From CAVROP01 sp050012175 (lineage in GTDB: Bacteria > Acidobacteriota > Terriglobia > UBA7540), in assembly GCA_050012175.1 (NCBI GenBank), contig JBEKHR010000012.1, positions 1-64,000 on the forward strand: a stretch of DNA of 64,000 nt, written 5' to 3'. The translations under genes were made by a program, and so were the position numbers. The notes below the pieces were generated by a model, which did not search any database, had not been told where the DNA came from, and saw nothing but the letters and a program-made list of their open reading frames with translations. Positions 33,674-40,500 of the stretch are shown here, piece after piece (within the stretch, counting starts at the first letter, position 1; each line of letters begins with the position of its first letter).

Positions 33674-35422
33674 CTATTTGCTGAGTCCTAGCCACTTCGC
33701 CCATACACTTGCAGCTTTTGACGGTACCGCCAGAGCAAGCATTCTCCGTGCGCGAGTTATAGCTACATATACTATTCGCAGTTCCTCATTCCCGGCGATG
33801 TCTTTGCCAAGGAGGTTGACATAGAATGGACCCTGGCCTGCTTTCTTCTTGAGAGCGAGCATTACAGCATCGAGAGTCTCCCCCTTGACCGCGTGAACGG
33901 TCTTATAAACGGCCTCGTTTTCCTGCGGGAGGAGATCCGACTGTGCAAACGCGCCGGCCAACTTAAGGTCCTGGTATCGGCATTTTTGAGAATTTCGCTT
34001 GACACCCACCCTGAGTTCCGGGAACCTGGAATTCTTCAGAATGTCGTTAGCCTCGTTTGCCCAGTCGCCTGCGGCCCGACCCGACGTCCAAGGCAAAGAG
34101 CACAACAATTCAAAAACGTCGCCACGCCAGTCAGCAAGTTTTCCGGATTCATACAACTTCCAGAGTTCCATAGGGTCAAAGGTGTCCCTGGCGCTCCGCG
34201 CTTGCAGGATGGCTCGTTCTAGACTCCGGAAGGCTAGGGCGTACTGTCCGTTCTCGTAAAGGAACCTGGAGCGCGCAACTCTCTCCGAGATCAAATCGCC
34301 CCAGAGTGAAACTGATTTGTCATCTGCGGACCCCGGTTTGATAGCGTTCAGTAGTTCCTTGCTGCGGCTCAGAACGGCAACGCCGGAAGGCGGAATACCC
34401 AGTCCCTTGCAGTGCTCAATGTAGAAATCAGCCAAACACGGAAGCTTGTCTTCCCTCTCCCACTCTAGAACCAAAGGGGCAAAACTGACGTCCGCCACTT
34501 CAGGATTCACTGCCCTCATGCGCGTGGTTGAAGATGCAAAGTGCGAGGCGCAGTCACAGATCCGTTGCGAACTTCTCCAGTTCTCTGTTAGTCCGGTTCT
34601 CCCTTTACCCCAAGCCTCGCATTTTTCCAGGAATAGGTGGGGTTCAGCATCTCTCCATTCATAGATTGCTTGGTCGGGGTCACCTATTAGCATCAAATCC
34701 TGTAGTCCGCCCTCGACAAGACGTTCAAGAATGCGCATCTGGATGGCTGAAGTGTCCTGGGCCTCGTCAACCATGATGACGGGGAATCTGAGCGCCAGCG
34801 CCGCGGCTATAAGGGGATATTCCAGTAACACTCTCAGCGCGAAGTAGTTTGAATCAGGCTGCGTTGCGTAGCCGAGCTTGCTGAACGTTCGCTTGTTATT
34901 AACGCACGGATGCTGAGGGTTGAACTGGCATGATTCGCCCATCGCCTGGTGCCGCATCCGAATCAGCTTGCCATCGGCATCATATGAGAATTCGTTCAGC
35001 TGACAGCCCTTTTGATTGCATACAGGCGACCTCCACCACATCCACCTGCCTATAGGCTCATGAGTATCATGGGGCGGCCCCGTTAGTACCGGCCTGCGCG
35101 AGCAGCCCGTAACCAGGTGCCCAAACGGAAGAAAGATGTAAGAGTTGATGAAACTGTCTAGAGTTCCGAGGAAGTGCGGATGTACCGGGAACGACAAGAC
35201 TCCGAACTCGTCTCTCAGACACCTCTCGATTTCCTGCCAGGCAACATTTGTGAACGACGCAGCCGCAATTCCTTGGTGCGTGAGATTCCACTCCGACAGT
35301 ATTTTTTCAAGCCGCGCAGCAACAGCGTAGGTCTTCCCGCTTCCGGGGCAGGCACGGATTGCAGACAGCGTGTTCCTTGTCTTGATTATCTCTCTCTGCT
35401 CGTCACTGGGGTTGCGTTTCAT
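33674..35422 (-). CDS. gajB: UvrD/Rep-type helicase, GajB-like
   Basis: From ATG 35422 the protein is 582 residues with all superfamily 1A motifs: the Q-motif-like PSDEQREII, Walker A ACPGSGKT (residues 24-31), FTNVAWQEIE, Walker B VDEAQDTSAIQM, GDPDQAIYEWR, ENWRSSQRI, VHAVKGETLDAVML and YVAITRARRMLAL. Between motifs Ia and II is an insert of about 80 residues with Cys at VCNQKGC and CQFNPQHPC, a possible Zn site. Gabija GajB of B. cereus is shorter (about 494 residues). In Gabija the helicase-like subunit senses nucleotides or DNA ends and activates GajA. It starts 20 bases inside the upstream gajA-like gene. Confidence 0.85.
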   Translation of the reverse strand: MKRNPSDEQREIIKTRNTLSAIRACPGSGKTYAVAARLEKILSEWNLTHQGIAAASFTNVAWQEIERCLRDEFGVLSFPVHPHFLGTLDSFINSYIFLPFGHLVTGCSRRPVLTGPPHDTHEPIGRWMWWRSPVCNQKGCQLNEFSYDADGKLIRMRHQAMGESCQFNPQHPCVNNKRTFSKLGYATQPDSNYFALRVLLEYPLIAAALALRFPVIMVDEAQDTSAIQMRILERLVEGGLQDLMLIGDPDQAIYEWRDAEPHLFLEKCEAWGKGRTGLTENWRSSQRICDCASHFASSTTRMRAVNPEVADVSFAPLVLEWEREDKLPCLADFYIEHCKGLGIPPSGVAVLSRSKELLNAIKPGSADDKSVSLWGDLISERVARSRFLYENGQYALAFRSLERAILQARSARDTFDPMELWKLYESGKLADWRGDVFELLCSLPWTSGRAAGDWANEANDILKNSRFPELRVGVKRNSQKCRYQDLKLAGAFAQSDLLPQENEAVYKTVHAVKGETLDAVMLALKKKAGQGPFYVNLLGKDIAGNEELRIVYVAITRARRMLALAVPSKAASVWAKWLGLSK

Positions 35423-37148
35423 CGCGTAGGACAGCCCATTTGATGGCCCGTTGGATGTAAACGGGTACCGAAAGTCCTTCCAAGGAACCCGCGTCACTCA
35501 ATTTCTCGGCCAAGCACTGCGCGAGGACAGCCTTGTCTTTATTCGAACGAAGATGCTCAACGAAGCTCATAGCCCTCGTTTCAGGGTTACCCGCCGAGGG
35601 CGGAGTATCCGGGTGGAGCCCGCGATACGCTTCTTTAGTCAGTTCCTCATTTGCCAAGTACAACTCAAATTCAAACGTTCTCCGGGCTAGATAAACTCGC
35701 AAGTTTCCACCGGCGAGGCTCAGTACGTTTGCGGCCCGCGACGACGGGAGTCCATCACCCCCACAATCATCGTCTGTCAGAATTGAGCAGGGTGTGTTCA
35801 GCCTTTTTGAACCATCCTTCGAGTTGAACAGCAACGCGAATGGCTCAAAGGCGACCCCCCCAATGTTGACCACCTCGACGCCATTCCTGTCCAAGTCAAA
35901 CTGAGGACCCATGGCGCTCGCGAACCAGGGCATCAGAAGGGCCTCCGAGATGCCCTCAACGAGAATGACCCCGCGGGCAAAGAAGAGCTGGGACTTGGTT
36001 ACGTCCAGGAATCTCTGAAGATGTCGCTTCTTGGCATCTTCGAGTCCGATTTGACGGATTGGTGTGCCAACGATTTTGCCACTGCAGCCAGCCATGACCA
36101 CTAGGGAATCGACGGCGCTCTTTGCAGTTATTGTAGGGGAATGTGAGGTGATGAATACTTGAACGCCCTTGCTCCTAATCGAATGCAGATACCTGAAGAG
36201 CGTGTTCTGCCAGTGTGGGTGGAGGTGGGCTTCTGGTTCCTCGATCAGGATTGAAATGAACGCGTCCGGCTCTCGTTCCCGACGCTCCAGCAAATCACCC
36301 AACACGGTTGCAATATAAAGAAGATTATTGAACCCGAGACTGTTCTGTGAGATCTGGAACCTATCGCCAACCAGGACTCCGCCTTCTACCTGCTCGCCCT
36401 GTGCGCCTGATTCCCGCCGAGGTATGTACATCCTCAGGCCTTCAACGATCTCTCGAAACGTCGCGTCAACAAACTCAATTGAAACGTTGCGGGTCTGCCC
36501 TGTTAACACCATTTCTTTCAGGTGCTCTCCTATCTTGTCACTTGCTTTCCCACGAAGCTCCCGCCATTGGTGCATTCCTTTGAGTTGCTTGTTAATGGAT
36601 GACGCGTAGCCTTCACGCTCGTCTGCGGCAGCGACGAGCTTCAGAAAGAGTCGACTAAGGCGATTCCCTCTGCTCGGGGACAGATCGCGCGTGGCATTGC
36701 GCAAGGCCTCCAGATGGGTGTACGAGAGGAGCTCAAAAAGCGCCCAAGGGACCTCCTGACCCTCTTTGGCTCCCCCCCACGCTCTCCTTCGAATGTGGTC
36801 GCCGTCGTACGTGTAGCGGACATGCAAACAGATCACCGGTAGGCCACCTTCCGTAAGTGACAGCATCTCCACGAAGATTCCTTGCTCCCGCTGGCTCGGC
36901 TTGGCGAAGGTGAGGCCGATTTCAATCGCTTCGGCGCGTTTGCCGTCGGGTCCAACGAAAAAGTCCTCCGCCTGAACGTACATGTCTCTTCTCTCTGAAC
37001 CGAATCCCAGGCAAAGGCGTATCGAGTCAAGAATCGCAGTCTTGCAAGTATTGTTCTCCCCGATGAGGATATTCACACCTTCCTGAAACTCTACCGAGAG
37101 GGTACTGATTCCTCGGAACCCCCCTACATCAAGGCGGCTCAGATACAT
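35403..37148 (-). CDS. gajA: OLD-family ATPase/TOPRIM nuclease, GajA-like
   Basis: The 581-residue protein has an N-terminal ABC-type ATPase split by a helical insert: LDVGGFRGISTLSVEF, the P-loop GENNTCKT (residues 32-39), the acidic Walker B LIEEPEAHLHP (about 300) and the SHSPT switch. A C-terminal TOPRIM domain follows with ILVEGISEALL (catalytic Glu), VNIGGVAF, ILTDDDCGGDG (DxD) and RRTFEFELYLA. Length and plan match GajA of the Gabija anti-phage system (578 residues). The P-loop carries Cys where nearly all relatives have Gly. The stop overlaps the helicase start, as expected for a two-gene module. Confidence 0.87.
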   Translation of the reverse strand: MYLSRLDVGGFRGISTLSVEFQEGVNILIGENNTCKTAILDSIRLCLGFGSERRDMYVQAEDFFVGPDGKRAEAIEIGLTFAKPSQREQGIFVEMLSLTEGGLPVICLHVRYTYDGDHIRRRAWGGAKEGQEVPWALFELLSYTHLEALRNATRDLSPSRGNRLSRLFLKLVAAADEREGYASSINKQLKGMHQWRELRGKASDKIGEHLKEMVLTGQTRNVSIEFVDATFREIVEGLRMYIPRRESGAQGEQVEGGVLVGDRFQISQNSLGFNNLLYIATVLGDLLERREREPDAFISILIEEPEAHLHPHWQNTLFRYLHSIRSKGVQVFITSHSPTITAKSAVDSLVVMAGCSGKIVGTPIRQIGLEDAKKRHLQRFLDVTKSQLFFARGVILVEGISEALLMPWFASAMGPQFDLDRNGVEVVNIGGVAFEPFALLFNSKDGSKRLNTPCSILTDDDCGGDGLPSSRAANVLSLAGGNLRVYLARRTFEFELYLANEELTKEAYRGLHPDTPPSAGNPETRAMSFVEHLRSNKDKAVLAQCLAEKLSDAGSLEGLSVPVYIQRAIKWAVLRDETQPQ

Positions 37149-37349
37149 TAGCGGTTGAAAACCTCCCCCGTGGCACCACTATACTCTCTTAGTAATGTAC
37201 CGCTGAAATAAATTTGGACCCAGAAGCCCGCTGTGGGCGTTGGCTTAACCGACCCCGAGCACAGAGAGCGAGCACTCAGGCTGCCCCACGGCACGAAAAG
37301 CAGCGGCGGTCCCGAGGGACCGGAGAAGTGTTTGGAGGATGCTTTGCAG
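37149..37349. other. Leader region of the defence module
   Basis: About 200 bases upstream of the gajA-like ATG, with no gene. Minus-strand boxes here could form the promoter, but none is close to consensus. Confidence 0.35.
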
Positions 37350-37661
37350 TTAGAATCCGGCCGCTGCCTCAGGGGTGCAGGGCTGTTCCACAATCGTTGC
37401 CCCATCTCTCAGTGTGATCGTTTTGCCGGAAATCGCCGGCACGTGCTCGCCTGGTACAATGATTCCGACCAAATTCAATGGGTCGGCGGCGGAGAGGGTG
37501 GCGGTTTCGCCCGTGGGCGCGCAGATCAGCGTGGATTTTCCGGCGAGAATAGGCGGCCAGCCCTGCTCCTGCGGTTCAGTTGCCGAGCCAAACCTGCCTG
37601 CGAACCATTCCTGAACGAGCGGATGGGCCCAAGATAGAGAAGCCACGGAGCTCTGCGGCAT
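37350..37661 (-). pseudogene. Internally deleted lhr-type DEAD/DEAH helicase
   Basis: The 103-codon frame starts like a large Lhr-type helicase (HPLVQEWFAGRFG, EPQEQGWPPILAG, LICAPTG) but breaks inside Walker A, where SGKT should follow. It continues in frame into LSAADPLNLVGIIVPG and ISGKTITLRDGATIVEQP, which is the extreme C-terminus of the same family. Roughly 1400 codons are therefore missing between a true start and a true end. The product cannot be a helicase. Its 3' part is the right copy of the direct repeat that frames the defence genes. Confidence 0.75.
37377..37446. repeat. Right direct repeat of the defence island
   Basis: Copy of the 33304-33373 sequence, displaced 4073 bp, lying inside the 3' end of the lhr remnant. 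The direct orientation fits integration at the 3' end of a gene or recombination between repeats. Confidence 0.85.
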
Positions 37662-37813
37662 GTTGTTGAAGCCCGAAGTTAGCATGTCATTTAAGTTTAG
37701 CCGCGTGCCACAAAAATGCAATCTCCAGGCGCGCAAAGACTACGCTACCTTTCCCAATGCTGTATAATGGTGGACAAGCCTAGTGTGCTGTTTCCTGGGG
37801 CCAAGGAGCGCCG

Positions 37814-38011
37814 ATGACACAAACTATCACACGACGCGCCAGATCATCACACACACCCGAGTCCCTGGCGAGGATAAAGGCTCGGAAACTGACGAAACTG
37901 CTTGACACGTGGTTGGCCGATGAGTCTGGCTACGACGAGCGCGTGTGGCCTCAGCTTAAGAAAGCTATCGAAGAAAACCGCCTCTCCTCGCGGAAACGCT
38001 TTGATGACTAG
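37814..38011 (+). CDS. Small conserved-looking basic/acidic protein
   Basis: The 65-residue protein reads SLARIKARKLTKLLDTWLADESGYDERVWPQLKKAIEENR, with a basic first half and a helical second half. A perfect -10 box TATAAT lies at 37763-37768 and AAGGAG stands six bases before the ATG. Small proteins of this type often sit near toxin-antitoxin genes, and its 3' end runs into the broken DUF5615 gene on the other strand, but no function can be stated. Confidence 0.65.
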   Translation: MTQTITRRARSSHTPESLARIKARKLTKLLDTWLADESGYDERVWPQLKKAIEENRLSSRKRFDD

Positions 38012-38082
38012 ATGCTGCCGTCTTGGCGTAATGCCTCGGCGACTTCAATGCGTACATTCTGATCAATGAAAAGCCGGCGCAT
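38008..38082 (-). pseudogene. Truncated DUF5615 PIN-like toxin
   Basis: A 24-codon frame reading MRRLFIDQNVRIEVAEALRQ starts at the TGATG overlap with the DUF433 stop. It is the N-terminal strand-helix of DUF5615 PIN-like proteins, which normally have about 110 residues. It then stops, and the other strand's small gene occupies the space, so the nuclease is lost. Compare the intact pair at 56846-57545. Confidence 0.65.
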
Positions 38083-38309
38083 CAATCGCGCAGACCGGTG
38101 ATTCCCGTCGCCTCGACGGATTCTTTTGCGAACTCGATGGCAGCCTTGATGTCATCGTCGGCGAGGCCGGGGAAACCCTCACGAACTGCGTCGAAGGACT
38201 CACCCGCGGCAAGCTGGCTGAGAATCGATGTGACAAGGATGCGGGTGCCACGAATGACGGGCTTGCCGCTGCAAACGGCGGGGTCGATTTCGATTCGGTC
38301 GTGGTACAA
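38082..38309 (-). CDS. DUF433 antitoxin-like protein
   Basis: The 75-residue protein has the DUF433 signature: IEIDPAVCSGKPVIRGTRILVTSILSQLAAGESFDAVREGFPGLADDDIKAAIEFA, a small helix-turn-helix fold. It starts at TTG behind AAGGAGCGGAG. DUF433 proteins are usually antitoxins for the PIN-like DUF5615 protein encoded next; here the partner is truncated, so this is an orphan antitoxin. Confidence 0.85.
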   Translation of the reverse strand: MYHDRIEIDPAVCSGKPVIRGTRILVTSILSQLAAGESFDAVREGFPGLADDDIKAAIEFAKESVEATGITGLRD

Positions 38310-38490
38310 GATGCTCCGCTCCTTGTAGCAATCCTATACCATATCGCGTAGAGAAACCAATCCCTTCTGGCGGCTTATTTGGGGAGACAGGTGGCGTGAG
38401 GCTTGGCCACATGGCGGGGAAACACGGCGTTGGCCGTGATGGGCATGATCGAAGCCGAGCACAACTGCTATTCCATCTGGTGGAGGCAAT

Positions 38491-38519
38491 TTGCTTCTCG
38501 GTTATACCAAGGTTATGCT
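38491..38519 (+). promoter_or_regulatory. Promoter giving a probably leaderless transcript
   Basis: TTGCTT (38491-38496), a 17-base spacer and TATGCT (38514-38519) place the expected start at or next to the A of the ATG at 38526. No Shine-Dalgarno is present. Confidence 0.4.
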
Positions 38520-38525
38520 ATCAGC

Positions 38526-38756
38526 ATGAAAACGGCGATCTCCATCCCTGATGCTCTTTTCCGTGCCGCGGACCGGGCGGCGAAGCGGCAGAAGGTTTCG
38601 CGCAGCCGTTTCTACGCGCAGGCGGTCGAGGCGTATCTGAAAGCGCAGCGCGCCCAGGGAGTGAAGGAGGCGCTCGGCGCCGTGTACGCGAACGAAAGTT
38701 CCGAACTCGATCCGGGCTTGGCGGCCGCAGCTTACCACATTCTTTCCAAGGAGTAG
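38526..38756 (+). CDS. Ribbon-helix-helix antitoxin (orphan)
   Basis: The 76-residue protein begins MKTAISIPDALFRAADRAAKRQKVSRSRFYAQAVEAYL, the DNA-binding beta strand and two helices of CopG/MazE-like antitoxins, followed by a partner-binding tail rich in Ala/Glu. The MazF-type gene that normally follows is missing: only a short fragment reading NQLIAVRGRLYTK precedes dapD. It is therefore probably a solitary antitoxin or a repressor. An earlier in-frame ATG exists at 38403, but the segment before 38526 is not protein-like. Confidence 0.78.
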   Translation: MKTAISIPDALFRAADRAAKRQKVSRSRFYAQAVEAYLKAQRAQGVKEALGAVYANESSELDPGLAAAAYHILSKE

Positions 38757-38806
38757 CAACACCCCTTGAACCAGCTCATCGCGGTCCGGGGCCGCTTGTA
38801 CACGAA

Positions 38807-39757
38807 ATGAATCTTCAGCCACGCATCGAAGAGCTTTACGCTCGTGACACCAAGGAATTCGGCGACGAATACTTCAGCGCCTTCGACGAATTCAAGCACG
38901 CGCTGAATGAAGGTCATGTGCGCGCGGCGGAGCCGGATCCCGCTTCGCCCACCGGTTGGAAAGTCAATACCTGGGTGAAAAAGGGGATTTTGCTGGGGTT
39001 CCGCATCGGGCGCGTGGTGGAGATGCATTTTGAGGTAGGGGAGCGCTCCGCGCTCCCGCTGTCCGGCATCACAGACGAAATCCGACGGGAGCCCGAAGGG
39101 CTCCCCTCGCTTAGGTTGGCCAATCTCCGCCGGGAGCCCGAAGGGCTCCCCTACCAATTCCGTGACAAGCACACTTTCCCCTTAAAGCAACTTCCGCGCG
39201 ACCAGAACATCCGCATTGTTCCTGGCGGCTCGTCCATTCGCGATGGCTGTTACATCGGCAAGAACGTGACGTGTATGCCGCCCATGTATGTAAACGTAGG
39301 AGCCTATGTGGATGATGGCGCCATGATTGATTCCCACGCGTTGGTGGGTTCGTGCGCTCAGGTGGGCAAACGCGTTCACCTCAGCGCGGCGGCGCAGATT
39401 GGCGGCGTGCTGGAGCCGATTGGAGCCATGCCCGTGATCGTGGAAGACGATGTTCTGGTGGGCGGCAACTGCGGAGTTTACGAGGGGACGATCGTCGGTA
39501 AGGGAACCGTTTTGGCCGCTGGGACGATTTTGACCGGCTCGACCCCCGTGTACGATTTGGTGCGGGACGCCGTCTATCGGCGCGAAGGCGAAAAGCCGCT
39601 CATGATTCCTCCGGGTGCGGTGGTCGTCCCCGGCGCCCGCGCCATCACTAAGGGACATGGAAAGGAACTGGGCCTTTCCCTCTACACTCCTGTCATCATC
39701 AAGTACCGCGACGAGAAGACAGACCAAGCGGTGCGGCTGGAAGAACTGTTGCGGTGA
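38807..39757 (+). CDS. dapD: Tetrahydrodipicolinate N-succinyltransferase with a repeat-derived insert
   Basis: DapD transfers succinyl from succinyl-CoA to tetrahydrodipicolinate in lysine and diaminopimelate synthesis. The N-terminal helical domain (IEELYARDTKEFG, KVNTWVKKGILLGFRIG) and the left-handed beta-helix hexapeptides (SIRDGCYIGKNVTCMPPMYVNVGAYVDDGAMIDSHALVGSCAQVGKRVHLS) are well kept. The protein has 316 residues against 274 for E. coli DapD. The excess of about 41 residues is one segment (GERSALPLSG to REPEGLPY) encoded by a REP-type element at 39034-39155, between the N-terminal domain and the beta-helix. Confidence 0.92.
   Translation: MNLQPRIEELYARDTKEFGDEYFSAFDEFKHALNEGHVRAAEPDPASPTGWKVNTWVKKGILLGFRIGRVVEMHFEVGERSALPLSGITDEIRREPEGLPSLRLANLRREPEGLPYQFRDKHTFPLKQLPRDQNIRIVPGGSSIRDGCYIGKNVTCMPPMYVNVGAYVDDGAMIDSHALVGSCAQVGKRVHLSAAAQIGGVLEPIGAMPVIVEDDVLVGGNCGVYEGTIVGKGTVLAAGTILTGSTPVYDLVRDAVYRREGEKPLMIPPGAVVVPGARAITKGHGKELGLSLYTPVIIKYRDEKTDQAVRLEELLR
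39034..39155. repeat. REP-type palindromic element inside dapD
   Basis: GGTAGGGGAGC (39034-39044) and its exact complement GCTCCCCTACC (39145-39155) bound a 122-bp unit. It contains GAGCGCTCCGCGCTC and two copies of GGGAGCCCGAAGGGCTCCC. The layout is that of the intergenic BIMEs, but here it is translated in frame. Confidence 0.82.
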
Positions 39758-39850
39758 GTGCTGTCCGCACAGACAATTTCCACTGCTAACTAACCCCGAT
39801 GCTGTCCACTTAAGCTTTGTCAAGGAGGCTGTTCACTATTCGACCCTAGA

Positions 39851-39989
39851 ACCCCCTCACCCCCCCTGCCCCTCTCCCCCAAGGGGGAGAGGGGGGCTTT
39901 AATTTGAATTTGCTACCCTCTCCCCCTTGGGGGAGAGGGTGGACCGCAACCGGCGCTTTCTCCAGCCGGGGCGGGCCGGGTGAGGGGGT
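39851..39989. repeat. BIME with ACCCCCTCACCC ends
   Basis: ACCCCCTCACCC at 39851 and GGGTGAGGGGGT ending 39989 enclose two CTCTCCCCC(A/T)GGGGGAGAG-type hairpins in inverse order. It lies just after dapD and could end transcription. Confidence 0.75.
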
Positions 39990-40235
39990 CACCCCGGAAC
40001 GAATCGGGAAGAAGTTTCCTGAACAGCCCTTATGTGAACAGTATTGCAACTAGCCCCGAATACTGAAGTGCCGGCTGTAGAGAACATAAATTCCTTTTAT
40101 CCAAGCTATAAATAATGCATATTGTACTTGGCTGGGCATCACGGTTATCCTGAGACTACGGGGGGACGGGAGGATATGTTCGTCTTTCCGGAGGCCACGA
40201 CTTCTTGATCGGGTGGAAGGGAGGGGACTGAAGCA

Positions 40236-40349
40236 ATGAGTAGTTCGGTTCTAAGTCGGCTCCCTGCCACTGTTGCGTGTCGTCCCGCCAATTCAGGGGC
40301 TCTGGCTAGGAATATCAATCATCTCATCCTTACGACGCCGCCGGCCTAA
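40236..40349 (+). CDS. Possible leader peptide upstream of ilvB
   Basis: A 37-codon frame starting MSSSVLSRLPATV and ending NHLILTTPPA has GGGAGGGG eleven bases before the ATG. Ile, Leu and Val make up about a quarter of it, including LIL near the end, which would suit an attenuator. However no terminator/antiterminator pair was recognised, and a good promoter for ilvB lies downstream of it. Confidence 0.22.
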   Translation: MSSSVLSRLPATVACRPANSGALARNINHLILTTPPA

Positions 40350-40417
40350 GTGCTGAGCGGCGAACCCACAGAAAGACCAAACCTCACCACGGCATAGAAA
40401 TTAGCCGAAATAAAAGA

Positions 40418-40446
40418 TTGACGGCGGCAAGTGGGGATGGTAATCT
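40418..40446 (+). promoter_or_regulatory. Promoter of ilvB
   Basis: TTGACG (40418-40423), a 17-base spacer and TAATCT (40441-40446). The start site would fall near 40453, inside a palindrome, 48 bases before the ilvB ATG. Confidence 0.55.
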
Positions 40447-40449
40447 ACC

Positions 40450-40465
40450 TACCGACTGGTCGGTA
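40450..40465. promoter_or_regulatory. TetR-type operator-like palindrome at the ilvB start site
   Basis: TACCGAC and GTCGGTA are exact complements separated by TG. Sixteen-base palindromes of this kind (ACCGAC/GTCGGT) are typical TetR-family operators. Its position over the start site would allow repression of ilvB. No TetR-family gene is in the window. Confidence 0.45.
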
Positions 40466-40500
40466 GTGGACGCCCCGCCGCTGTCGGAGCGAGAGAGAAG

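Noticed and set aside
40236..40500. Transcription attenuator for ilvB
   Set aside because: No terminator hairpin with a U-tract was seen, and a good promoter lies after the small open frame.
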